Of a stretch of 64,000 nt of DNA, positions 24,288 through 35,153 are shown one piece after another. The stretch lies in contig WTPW01000356.1 of assembly GCA_009809945.1 (NCBI GenBank), forward strand, positions 265,882 through 329,881, given 5' to 3'. The DNA comes from Gigaspora margarita (Eukaryota; Glomeromycota; Glomeromycetes; Diversisporales; Gigasporaceae). A program made the position numbers and the translations under genes. How positions within the stretch are numbered: position 1 is the stretch's first letter; each line of letters begins with the position of its first letter. The notes beneath the pieces are model-generated. The model was not told the origin of the DNA, did not search any database, and saw only the letters and a list, made by a program, of their open reading frames with translations.

Positions 24288-24517
24288 ACAGGGCTGTCCC
24301 CAAATTTCCGTCGGATCTAGGTCGGCGTTTAGCCCTACTTGTTAGCAGGTTTTATAGCAAAATTATCAGCTGGGCATTTTTTACTTAATGAACGGATATG
24401 ATTTATTAGTAAAATTTTTTATGATCTTGGGGCAAAATTGATCGATTCCGATCCAGTCGACCATGATTCCGATGCACTCCGACGCATCCCGACCCGGAAT
24501 TTTGGGGACTCTCCTGT
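24288..24517 (+). mobile_element. ACAGG-ended MITE, copy 1
   Basis: Starts ACAGGGCTGTCCCCAAATTT, ends inverted with AATTTTGGGGACTCTCCTGT. Contains GATCTAGGTCGGCGTTTAG and TCGACCATGATTCCGATGCA. Absent at the equivalent place in copy B (near 59808). Related copies at 26536-26774 (+) and 62631-62869 (-). Confidence 0.85.
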
Positions 24518-24957
24518 ATGAGTTGTGTAAAAATGATCTACCATAATTGCATCCTTTATAAGTGCACTTCACACACGCTTTCTTTCTATAAGTGCGCTTC
24601 ACATATATAAGTGCACATCATTTGATCCACTAATGTAATGTAACATTATATGTAGATTACACGCATAAATGCACATTCCATAGTACGTTTCCTAATCACA
24701 TGCATTTATGGAAGATTGACGGTATTGGATTCAAAAAAATCAACACTTATTTCGAAATAACGCACATGGCATATTCAAAATAACGCTCAGGCAATTAACA
24801 CGCAGATCGGCATTATTTCGCGCTTATACGGTACCTGTTTTGTAATATAAATCGATAAGAAGTTGAGAATTGCAACTAATATCATGATAATTAATATGTA
24901 ACAGGTTAGTATACAATAATACAGTATGATACAGTATATATTTTCTAACTCCCTTTA

Positions 24958-25182
24958 CAGCTGATTTGAAAATTAGTGGGGCACGTGATGAATTTTGTGA
25001 TAACCGATAATTATTTTTCGGTAATAACAGCATAGTTTTTCGATAATATAATTTTCGGCCGATATATTATCGCGGTATGTTTTGTACCGGCCGAAAATTA
25101 TATTATCGAAAACTAATTACCGAAATTTGCTGACGATCATCACAAAATTCATTACGTGTCCCACTAATATTCAAATCAACTG
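24958..25182. mobile_element. CAGCTG-ended palindromic MITE carrying an inner palindrome
   Basis: TA-flanked; starts CAGCTGATTTGAAAATTAGT, ends inverted. Inside, TA-flanked inverted copies of GTTTTTCGATAATATAATTT (about 25036) and AAATTATATTATCGAAAAC (about 25092) form a second, inserted palindrome. The same arrangement is in copy B (60251-60468). A lone relative of the inner part is at about 52424-52487. Confidence 0.8.
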
Positions 25183-25304
25183 TAACTCAAGNAAAAAAAA
25201 AAAAAAAACTTTCTGGCCAAATAAGCACATATAGAAATAACAAATCGTTATTTTGAAAGCTTCAATAACCTTTCATTATATTGCTTGGTCTGATGATTTT
25301 ATTA

Positions 25305-25444
25305 CAGCTGATTTCAAAATTAATGGGACACATGATAAGATTTTTGTTGATCCGCAGTAAATTTTCGGTAAATGTAATTACCGAAAATTTACTGCAGATC
25401 AACAAAAATTTTATCACGTGTCCCACTAATTTTGAAATCAGCTG
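25305..25444. mobile_element. CAGCTG-ended palindromic MITE with exact empty site in copy B
   Basis: A 140-bp near-perfect palindrome, starting CAGCTGATTTCAAAATTAAT and ending with its inverse, with TA on each side. Copy B reads GATTTTATTAATGCAG at 60583-60598, which is the uninterrupted target with one TA. This is a precise Tc1/mariner-type footprint. Confidence 0.93.
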
Positions 25445-25793
25445 TAATGCAAGAAAAATTATATAGAAACCGGTATTTTATCACAGACTCGCTAAAATGT
25501 TTTGAATACTTTGTCCAAATTAACCATTCAAACTTTGTAGCAAATTGCATAGATACGACTACTAAGCATGTATTTCGTCGCAGCCTAATCCTTACCTAGC
25601 CTTCTTCCGCTAATATACAGTATAAGCGCCATATTCGCGTTAATTAATTGACCTGGGCGTTATTTGGATACGCCATGTGCGTTATTTCGAAATAAGGTTG
25701 ATTTTTTTGAATTCAATACAGTCAAACTTCCATAAATGCATGTGATTAGGAAAAGTGCGCTACGGAATGCGCACATATGGAATATAATGTTAC

Positions 25794-26176
25794 ACTAGAG
25801 ATAGGTTTTATGCGTGCGCATGATTCCTTAATCAGCGCATTAATGCGCATGTTTCGGAATCATGCGCATTTTATCACATCTAAAATTTATGTAGGAAGAT
25901 TAAAGTATAAATAATTTAGGCCAGGGAGCGTATTGTCGGACGGAATTAAGGAATATGAATGCAAAAGTTTCGAAAAATTCCGAAAAGAAAAATGAATGAA
26001 CATAAAAGAAGAGCAAAATTTGGGTAAAAATTTGAGCACGTATCCGATATTTTCCGAAGGGAAAATATTAATTCCAAAAATTATATCATGCGATTTCATG
26101 CGCATTTTATATAACGTGTGCATTAATGCGCATTCATGCGCATGTTATTATATAATGCACATTTTTCCCATCCCTA
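25794..26176. mobile_element. hAT MITE with AATGTTAC duplication, in both duplicates
   Basis: AATGTTAC flanks it at 25786-25793 and 26177-26184. Ends ACTAGAGATAGG and CCCATCCCTA are inverted apart from two extra bases on the left. Subterminal ATGCGCAT repeats are prominent. Copy B has the same insertion (60881-61273), so it predates the duplication. Confidence 0.8.
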
Positions 26177-26535
26177 AATGTTACGTGTATCAAATGATGT
26201 GCACTTGTAGAAAGAAAAGTATATGATAGCATATATAGGAAGAAAGTGCATGTGAAGCGCACTTATAAGGAATGCATTTATGGAAGGTCGATTGTATATC
26301 ATTTTTTTCCAAAGATGATTTATGATACATTAGGGTGCGCGTTAATTCGGAACGACTATGAGCGCTAATTCGAGACACTTAAACCATTTTTGAAGTTTCG
26401 ATTTTCAAATAACGCCTACGAGCGTTATTTCGCACTGATACGGTACTGCTTTTTAAAGGGGTCGGAAAATGAAGTTAATTCAATATCTGATATATGATCT
26501 ACATATTGCATAAATTACACTCTTGATAGATTTTT

Positions 26536-26774
26536 ACAGGACTGTCCCAAATTTCCGGGTTGGATGCGTCGGATCTAGGTCGGCGTTTAGCCCTACTTGT
26601 TAGCAGGTTCTATAGCAAAATTATCAGCTGGTCATTTTTACTTAATGAATGGATATGATTTATTAGTAAAATTTTTTATGATCTTGGGGCAAAATTGATC
26701 AATTCCGATCCAGCCGACCATGATTCCGATGCACTCCGACGTATCCCGACCCGGAATTTTGGGGACTCACCTGT
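26536..26774 (+). mobile_element. ACAGG-ended MITE, copy 2
   Basis: ACAGGACTGTCCCAAATTTC to GGAATTTTGGGGACTCACCTGT-like end (inverted). It lies at the point where copies A and B of the duplication stop matching. Confidence 0.85.
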
Positions 26775-27095
26775 ATGAGTTGTATATCATCACGTACATC
26801 AAACTTTTTTGGCCAATGAAATTGCCAGTATAGACATGCGTACGTACGTACTGTGCATATGTAAAATTCGAATTTTGGAGGCAGTAAATTTTCTTGGCTA
26901 AAAAATTTGAAAGGCATGATGTTACATGGAACTAATGTGCAAAAATTATTTCCTAATTTCTATTTATTCACTAAATTATCAGTTCTTGTGCATTGAATAA
27001 TTTTAATCTCAAGATTTAATTTCTAATATTGATATCTAGCATTAAAATGGTCATCTGAAATGATAAATTTTATCAAATACATAAAAAATTACACA

Positions 27096-28120
27096 GATCA
27101 TTCGTGTGCAAAGTAGTTTGCGTAGTGAAGCAACCGGATAGATATTGTAAAGCCAAAATATAAAATTTCTTCGTGAAACTTCCCGGTTTTAGTCAGAAAA
27201 AAAAATACGAAGGATCACGAATAAAGACAAAAACCAATAAAAATGCCGATACCTGATCAAACATGAGTAGATTGTAAATAGCGACGATCAAAGTTAATTT
27301 TTATATGACACCATATATGGTTTTGATTTAATTAATTGCAGGCCACCTTAACGATCACCATTTTGTTCCCTAACTACTGTAAGGAGCATTTTATTATATC
27401 ATAGTAGAATTACATCATAATGTAATTTATTAAACATTGATATTTAACGACCACCATTAATATGAATGGATATCTCTTCTTGTCACTATTTGAATTTTGA
27501 ATTTCTCGATTTGTTAAAATAATAATGTCATAATTATTTTAATTAAATAACGAGCATGTTCTTGAATAAAATTGCAATATAACATTTTAATATTTACAAC
27601 AATGAAATTTAATTTATATCATTATCATAAGATTGCACGCGTAAACTATAATAAATTGTAGGAACAATAATATGTAAAAAAAAAAAAAAAAAAAATCAAA
27701 CAAGTAAGGGCTAAAAAAAGGAAAATAATAACGAATAGAGGAAATCTCGGTCATATAACCTTAAGAATCCTTATTTAATAAAAGATTTACCAGAATTATA
27801 TTAATATTCTTCGTTTTGTATCATGCAATTGTGATTTGATTTGTAATCGTTACTTTGATCAGTGAAAAAAAAACGAATTTCCGGTAAATAATATTAAATA
27901 AATTAAAATAATATGTATTTATTTCTATCACATAAGGAATTTCAATTTTGAAAATTGATTAAAGCTCCGAATTTTAACATTACGATAAAAATATTTCATA
28001 TATAAATACGCAGAAATTGATCAAAGAAATACACACTCAAAAATATTATTAAACCTTAAAAAATTTTCTCAAAACAATAAGTTTCAAGACGTTTTCAAAT
28101 AATAATAATTCAAAAAAAAC
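27096..28120. promoter_or_regulatory. Upstream region of the secreted-protein gene
   Basis: About 1 kb without other genes or recognisable transposons. TATATAAATA at 27999-28008 lies about 112 bp before the ATG and is a plausible TATA box. A short A-rich leader with ACACTCAAAAATATTATT precedes the start. Confidence 0.5.
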
Positions 28121-28406
28121 ATGAAATATTTTTTCTTTTTCATAATTCTTATTTGCATTATTTATGGCCTGTCGATTCATGGGTCACCTCTGCATGATGG
28201 TAAAATATCTGAATTAATTATTTATTATTTTATGACTTTTCTTATTCTAATTATTAACCATGTATATTTTATTGACAGTTAGATGTACTCCTGGCGATAA
28301 AAAAGGGAATTGCGGTTTGCATGACCCATGTATCTACAATCAAGATTGCGTAAACGGATTGAGTTGCTTCGCACGAAAATGTAATTATCCTATGCAAAAA
28401 GTATGA
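28121..28406 (+). CDS. Small secreted cysteine-rich protein, two exons, 68 aa
   Basis: Exons 28121-28199 and 28279-28406; the 79-bp intron has donor GTAAAA at 28200 and acceptor TTGACAG ending at 28278, and Val27 is split across the junction. Residues 1 to about 21 form a strongly hydrophobic signal peptide (MKYFFFFIILICIIYG). The mature part has six cysteines at residues 29, 38, 44, 50, 56 and 61, an even number that suits three disulphides. The pattern QDCVNGLSCFARKC resembles the C-x5-C-x4-C 'DC..GL.C....C' motif of Dickkopf-N/prokineticin-like modules; this is a motif resemblance, not a proven family. The protein is predicted to be exported. In a plant-associated fungus such proteins are candidate effectors or apoplastic peptides. 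No neighbour within 1 kb. It could still be an unexpressed relic, but the intron and frame are intact. Confidence 0.85.
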
Positions 28407-28815
28407 GTAATAAGTAATTATCGAAACTTGTTTGCAATCGTAATCTACAAGGATCTACAAGGATAAATGATAAATTAAAAGATTGTTTATGTGATGCGCA
28501 GTTATTTTAATGAACACAGTAGATAGTGGTTTGAATATTTTTTTATAATATTTTAACTTCTGGGCTACTTCGAAAAAAAGCCAATAGTTTTTAAATTTTA
28601 TAAATTTTTTTTAACTTAGCAATTTCTAGTTTAACCTAATTTTTACAGTATTTATTAGTAATTTTATAAAATAGTTTTAGTTATAAAAATGTTTTTATTA
28701 AATAATCTTATTTAAACTATTAATAAAGTTATAAATATAAGTTTGCTAATATTGATTTTATTAAAATTTATTAATATATAAGAAATAATTTAAATTTAAA
28801 ATTTTGCTAATAAAT
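28407..28815. other. 3' flank of the secreted-protein gene
   Basis: AT-rich sequence with repeated GGATCTACAA near 28450. No gene seen. Confidence 0.4.
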
Positions 28816-29381
28816 GCTATATCAGTCATCCGATATGTCACATGTAAATTTTTTACATATAAAATTTTAAAAAAATTACATATAAAATTACTATAAACTT
28901 TGAAGCAATGATGTTTCTCAACATACATATTATTTAAAAATAAATTTCGCGATTATATAGAGCAAAAGGAGGGGAATAAAAAAACCTTCCTGCCAGTCAC
29001 AGTTCTGTCGTATTTGCACAAATCGAAAACGTAACTCTGTCAAAACAAATATTTTCCGATTTTAAAGATGATAATTATATGTAAAATCATGCTCTGAACA
29101 ACTTTACTTAGGCGATAAAACTAGTTTACCTTGTAAGAAAAATGGGCTGTCTATGTGCTAAATTTAAAATTTTTAATTTTTCAATATAAACCATTCTTTT
29201 TTTATTAGGTAGCCTACTTTGGGTTCTTAAGCAAAGTTGTTCAGCATGTAATTCTACTCATATTGAAGCCAATATGCGGCTTCTCGGATCTTTTACTAAA
29301 TGAAAAATGTGGTTAAAATTAGAAAAACCAATGTGAGTAAAATTACATGCTGAACAACTTTGCTTAAGAGCCCAAAGTAGG

Positions 29382-31431
29382 TAGAGGTATTACCCAGGTC
29401 AGCTGACCCATATGGGTCACCCAACCTGGCAAGTTATGGGTCAAAAATTGCTCTGACCCAGGTCAAATGGGTCAGAATACAAAGTAGACAAAATCTCTCT
29501 AAAATGATTTGTCATTGATTTCAGATAAAATAAATGTATTATATCAAACATGCGATCCACTAATCTTATATACATAATCATTTATTGGTAGATATTATAT
29601 TTATCAAAAAAGAATTTTATTAACATGTGTGCATATTTAATTCCTGGAGTTATAATTTTAAAGTAGAAGCAGGCTCTTTTGAAGCTTTTATTGCACAATT
29701 TGCCTAATATAACTAAATGAGTAGAATTGGTGATTTAACTTATTCGATTTTAGTTAGATAACTGAATTGATCCTATATAAAAATGGTCTGGGTGTGGTAC
29801 AAGTTGGGGTTGGGAATACACAAAATAGCACGGTCTGAGTAATATGTACAGGCGTGTTGCATGGAATAGCACTAAAAAGTGGTACAGAAATTATAACAGA
29901 AGATGGCACATTATGTCATATTATGCATAATGGCACCTTTATTTTATAGAATGATGTTTGTTCATTTCATGAAAAGCAAAAGATCAATATATGTTTTTTT
30001 AAAAATTGCAATATTATAATTTCGCTAATAAACCTTCTTTAGGTATTTTAACAAAAAAATTTCTTACAAAATTTTGATACATATGCAGTTAGTTTGTTCA
30101 TATTATATTGATTGTTGATACATATAAATTTATGTAATCTACTTATATGTATTGTTTTTTATTACAGTAGTATTACACATTAATTCACGTTAATTACCCA
30201 TGCCAAAACCCATGCTATTTGGACTAGTAAAGTGTTGCAAAACCTGAGTCATTAATGGTCCAATTAGTATGGGTATATGGTCCACCATGGGCAAAAAATC
30301 CCATAAATTTTAGTATATTTTTCTTATAGGACGAACTGAATAAAATTTGGTTTGGTTAACTAATTGAGTAAAATAATTAATCAGTTACCAGATTAAAATG
30401 ATTGAAAATACTAAAATTCCAAAAAATTTGAAATAAAAATGAAATGAATACAAAAGACAAGCAAAATTAAGACAAAAATTTAGCAAAATTCTGAATATTT
30501 TCAAAGTCAAAAAAACAGAGTTGACCCATTAACCTGGGTCATAACAGGACCCTGAATACTAATGTTATATATATATATAACCTTTGTCTTTAAACATTAT
30601 ATTTGTGTACACTTAAATTTTATTATAAAGTGTACACAAACATTAAAGCAACAGTTTAAGTGTACAATATGTCTTTAAATAATAATTTTAAATTTATACT
30701 TAAGTGTACAACATAGTTTTAATTAAAAATAAATTAATGTATGACAAAGATATAATAAATGTTTAAAATTAATTACTTTGAAAAAAATAAAAGTTAATGA
30801 ATTATATTTATATTTTAAAATTTCTATTAATTGAAATTGGTAATATTCAATTTTATACAATGTTGTAATCCACAAAAGTTATATCTTTTTGTGAAGCAAC
30901 AATATTATATTATAGTGCTAAAGAGACTTTATTCAAGTAAAATAGAAACTTATCTCCTAGTAAATATTGAGTTAAATCATATATATTCTCTATATAGTAC
31001 ATACTAATCATTGTAATACTTAAGCAAACAATATTGATATTGTTCTAGAATCAATTTAGAGACAGGTATATAAAGTTGATACTAAATTATGCACAATAAA
31101 TAAATATTGTTACTATTATTGATTTTACTAGTTTTTATTAAATTTTGTATATTGTATATATTATATTTATATATTATGTACAACTAACTATTCTTGCACA
31201 ATAAGTAACTGTATGACATATCTTTTTTGATATTATTAATTGTGTACATCAAGGGTTGAGTTAAGTTGTATTAAAAAAATAAGATTTGTATAACTATACA
31301 ATAAACATTTTAAAAAATTTAGTCTAAGTGCACTACAAACATTTTATGCATATATTCAGGGGTCCTGTCATAATCAGGTCAAGTACTTGACTCACCTAGG
31401 TTAGTAATTTCTGACCCATATAAGACCTCTA
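29382..31431. mobile_element. hAT element, TAGAGGT ends, exact 8-bp duplication
   Basis: AAAGTAGG flanks it at 29374-29381 and 31432-31439. Ends TAGAGGTATTA and TAAGACCTCTA are inverted. Subterminal regions carry many GGGTCA/TGACCC motifs. No transposase is visible in the interior. A smaller hAT MITE is nested at 30546-31366. Confidence 0.92.
30546..31366. mobile_element. Nested hAT MITE, AGGACCC ends
   Basis: Starts AGGACCCTGAATA, ends TATTCAGGGGTCCT. Flanks GTCATAAC and GTCATAAT agree at 7 of 8. The interior has inverted phrases around GTGTACACTTAAATTTTA. End sequence resembles the MITE at 12279-12875. Confidence 0.88.
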
Positions 31432-31850
31432 AAAGTAGGTTACTTAATAAAAAAAGAATATTTTATATTGAAAAGTTAAAATTTTAGATTTAGCACATAG
31501 ACAACCCATTTTTTTTACAAAGTAACCTACTTTTAACATCTAGTAAAGTTGTTCAGAGCATGATTTTATATATACTTAATATTTTAAAATCAGAAAATAT
31601 TTGTTTTTGGCAGAGTTACATTTTCAATTTGTACAAAAATGGCAGAACTGTGACTTGGCAGGAAGATCTTTTTATTCTCCTCCTTTTGCTCTATATAATT
31701 AAGAAATTTAATTTTAAATTAATATGTAGATTGAGAAACATCATTGCTTCAAAGTTTATAGTAATTTTATATGTAATTTTTTAAAATTTTATATAAATCA
31801 AATTTACATTTAATATTGTATGACAAATTGGATAACTGATATTTAAATTT

Positions 31851-33241
31851 ATATACAAAAAAACTAGATGTAATTTTTTAAATTTAAAGTAATATAACTT
31901 AAGATATTAAAATAATTTAGTAATTAAAATTAGATAAAATTTAATTTTAATTAAAATTTTAAAAAATTTAATTTTAATTAAAATTTTAAAAAATTTAATT
32001 TTAATTAAAATTTAATTAATAAAATATTTTTTGAATTCTAGTTAAACTTCTATAGCTTACTATGTATCATAATAATTTGTAATAATTTTAAAAATTCTTA
32101 TAATATAAGTTACAGAATAATATAAAATGCATGTGGTGTAACATGAAGATCAATTTAAAAAAATAAACAAAAAAATATGAACAAAAATTAAATTTAATAA
32201 ATTAGGGTTAGAGTAAGACATAGTATATAGTAAAATTTCACAAAAAATTTTTTTTAAAAAAAGGTGGTTTTATAGATAAAATTTTGAGTTAGAAATATAT
32301 TTTTTAAAAATTATCAAAACAACAAAAAATTTATATTACACCATATTTAAAAAATTTGATTGGTGAAGATCATTATAGTGTTAAACACCAATGGTTTATT
32401 TTAGTAATATCGATTAATACAATACAACTAATAATAATTTTTTTATAAAAAAGTTATAAATTTTTTATTTAATTAAACTTTTAGTTTGCAAATTTTTAAT
32501 AACTTAATTAACTTTAAAAAATGTACTAGATTTAGTACAATAAAAGTTATAAAAAATACAAAATATAAAAAAATTTTTTGAAAAAATCTATTATTAATAT
32601 AAAAAAATTAACTAGACAATTTTTGAATTTTTTGTATATAAAAAAATTAGGCTCTTTATTTTTTAAAAATTTTTATACATTTTTAAAAATGTAAATCCAA
32701 TACATTAATATAAACATCCATGAACTTGAATAGCTTATTTTAAATATTTAAAACTAGAAATTGCATATATGAATAGTTCCATAGCCCAGTTTCAAGTAAT
32801 AATTATATATAACAAGTAGTATTATAGTAAGTATCCATGGGTTATTTTTTTTTTGTACTGCTATGAGTAATATTAACTCTAATAAAAAAATTTTTCTATT
32901 GATCTAGCTGCTGCACAAAAATGACTTGGTCTGTATTAAATTAATTTAGGCTAATAAGTTTCAAGATTTTTGATTTTGACCAGAAATTAGGCTTTAATTT
33001 TTATGCTACAAAAAAGAAATTTTAATAAATATGCTTGCTTTGTAGTAAAATTGACTTAGAAACATTTTTCACTTAATTAGTATCTGCAGCTTCATTAATA
33101 GAATTTTACCTAATTCTTTTTTTGCTACAAATTTTGTATGACATCTAGGATAAATAAAATTTTTTATTTCATATAACCAATATTGATATTACTACATTAT
33201 CATTTGTATTAGGCTACACAAAGTTAATTCTTTATTTTGCA
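31851..33241. other. AT-rich sequence with a palindromic 27-bp tandem repeat
   Basis: At about 31935-32015 a 27-bp unit containing TTTAATTTTAATTAAAATTT occurs three times. The rest, apart from an inverted relative of sequence near 36530-36610 (around 32210-32300), is low-complexity with no gene. Confidence 0.5.
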
Positions 33242-34565
33242 CTATCCCTTAGATTGTAAAGGTTTGCAGACAAATGTGCCTGTATAATTACTATAAATAT
33301 ACCTCTGATCTACTTTTTTAATTATTTAAAATATTTAAATAAAATTTGGTATAATAATATTTGAAAATAAAGATTATAATTTTGAATTATTTATAAGACA
33401 AAAAGTTTATGTTGCTTATAAGTTAAAAGTATTGAATTTTAAAAAAATTTTTTAACCAAAAAAATAATTTACAATATCTTGGCAAATTCTTTTAATATTG
33501 GTTTAAAAATATAGTTCCTAATACAATATTGTATTTTATATAAAGGATTACAACTTTTATTATTGCACTTTAAGTGATTTACTTGTAAAAATTAAGACTT
33601 GTATTAGAAGTAAAAATTTTTTTATAGACAAAGACATATAAAATTTGAGAATATCTAAAGAAAAAATTCTATCCCTTAGATTGTAATACAGGCAAATTTG
33701 CCTGCATATTTTAAAAATTTTAATAAAATTTTAATAAAATTTTAAATATTGATTTTAGCTATACCTTTTCTAAGTAAAAAAATTCTTTGAGTTTTGTTTT
33801 AGTAAGGCCAGAAAGAAGAATTCGACGTAAACTATTGCCGCTTTGTTATAAAAATATTTTAAAATTATTAGAAAACTTTAGTATAATCAAAGTTTAAAAT
33901 TCTTGTATTAGCATTTTTACTATTAAACTTTTTCTTTAAATTTTCTTAAATTTTATATATTCCTGTCTATAAAGAAAACTTTTACTTCTAATACAAGTCT
34001 TGATTTTTACAAATAAATTATTAAAAGTTGCAATAATAAAAGTTATCATCCTTTATATAAACTACAATATTGTCTTAAGAACTATAGCTTTAAAACTAAA
34101 ACTAAATAAAATTACAGAAAAATTGTAATAAAATTTTTTAAAAATTTTTTTCTTAAAGATATCTATTTTTAGCTTATATATAACTTAAAATTTTTTTCTT
34201 ATAATATAAAAACTAATTTTGCAAAAACGTAATCCTTATTTTCAAATATAATTGTACAAAGTTTTATTTAATTATCTTGATATTTAAAAAAAGTAAATCA
34301 GAGCAAAAAAAGTGCAAAAATGCAGGCAAATTTGCCTGTGTCCTACTACAATCTAAGGGATAGTAAAAGTTCCAAAACAAAATCTTTAAACTTTTATTAC
34401 ACCAAAGTTTTTAATAATTTTAAAAAATTTTTATAATAAAGTTGATAAAACAGAACTAATATTATATTTTTACCTTGAAAGTATATAGCTAAAATTAATA
34501 TTTAACGTTTTATTTAAAAAATTTAAAATTTTAAAATTTATGCAAACAAATTTGCTTGCATAACA
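33242..34565 (-). mobile_element. Element C copy C, inverted, split by copy B
   Basis: CTATCCCTTAGATTGTAAAGG at 33242 starts a copy running opposite to copy B; sequence up to 33660 matches the inverted right part of the family. The sequence after 34363 (ending AACAAATTTGCTTGCATAAC) matches the inverted left part. The two halves flank copy B. Confidence 0.75.
33669..34363 (+). mobile_element. Element C copy B, 695 bp, inserted in copy C
   Basis: Ends CTATCCCTTAGATTGTAATA and TACAATCTAAGGGATAG are inverted. Each end carries the CAGGCAAATTTGCCTG palindrome. Flanks AAAAAATT and TAAAAGTT agree at 6 of 8, weakly suggesting a hAT-type duplication. It serves as the uninterrupted reference for copy A. 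Confidence 0.82.
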
Positions 34566-35153
34566 AATTAATGGATATGGATTCAAAATTTCAGTTAGCA
34601 AATGGATTTTTTTGTATTTTTTTTTAAATACAGTAAAATAATAGACTCATGTTTACATTTAATTAATTTTTTGCTTTGTATAGCATAGCATCAGATAAAA
34701 TTAATCAGTAATTAGTTAATATAGGCTAATCAGATGCATTTCTATCATATGGTATGCATTTTATAAATAAATTAATAATCTAATTTCCTATTTTGAGGAC
34801 ATCTAAATAGAGCAGATTCTTATATTTTATCAAATTACCTTTAAGAGTAGGGCTATGTTAAATTAGGATTAGGTATATTTATGTAGTTATAAACAATTTG
34901 CATTTTTAAGTTTTTTACTTTTCCTGGTTTCTAAAGATCATCAAACCTATAATTAGATTGGCCAATATCATGTTTACTCTTGTCATTATAAATATATATA
35001 TATATATTATATATATATATAGTAGAATTATAATTAAAATTACCCATGGTGATGATTACTACATTACATGATAAGATCATATATAACGTTAAATTAAATA
35101 AATAAACTTTTAATTTAATCAAATTTGATCTACTTTTACTTTTTCAGAGCTTC
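34566..35153. other. AT-rich spacer with TA microsatellite
   Basis: A TA-type microsatellite at about 34988-35021. No gene seen. Confidence 0.4.

Larger units (their letters stand above)
24150..26450. repeat. Large nested inverted repeat (core of the duplication)
   Basis: The outer arms pair CGTGGACGTTATTTTTGAAA (about 24167) with CGATTTTCAAATAACGCCTA (about 26399), and CGTTCCGAATTAACGCGC with GCGCGTTAATTCGGAACG. Inner arms pair around 24600-24840 and 25600-25790, with GATAC or TACGGTAC next to AAGCGC. Smaller hairpins sit in the centre. It looks like a mariner-type palindrome that has taken several insertions. The CpG density stands out against the surroundings. Confidence 0.75.
23487..27095 (+). 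repeat. Segmental duplication, copy A
   Basis: Collinear with 57959-63655 in direct orientation, with long near-identical blocks (for example 23900-24280 with 59445-59820, 24530-26520 with 59815-61610, and 26830-27095 with 63390-63655). Copy A lacks the LINE at 58101-59422 and the 61612-63360 block. It has extra MITEs at about 23602-23865, 24288-24517 and 25305-25444, and at 26536-26774. The core is a nested inverted repeat with CpG-bearing phrases such as GCGTTATTTCG. Confidence 0.9.
28816..31850. repeat. Long palindrome, arms about 460 bp, split by a hAT element
   Basis: The left arm (28816-29275) includes GCAATGATGTTTCTCAACAT, TTCCTGCCAGTCACAGTTCT and CATGCTCTGAACAACTTTAC. The right arm (29320-29381 joined to 31440-31850) is its inverted, diverged copy. 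Taking out the hAT element restores a continuous palindrome with its centre near 29300. Arms have diverged by point changes. Non-coding. Confidence 0.88.
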
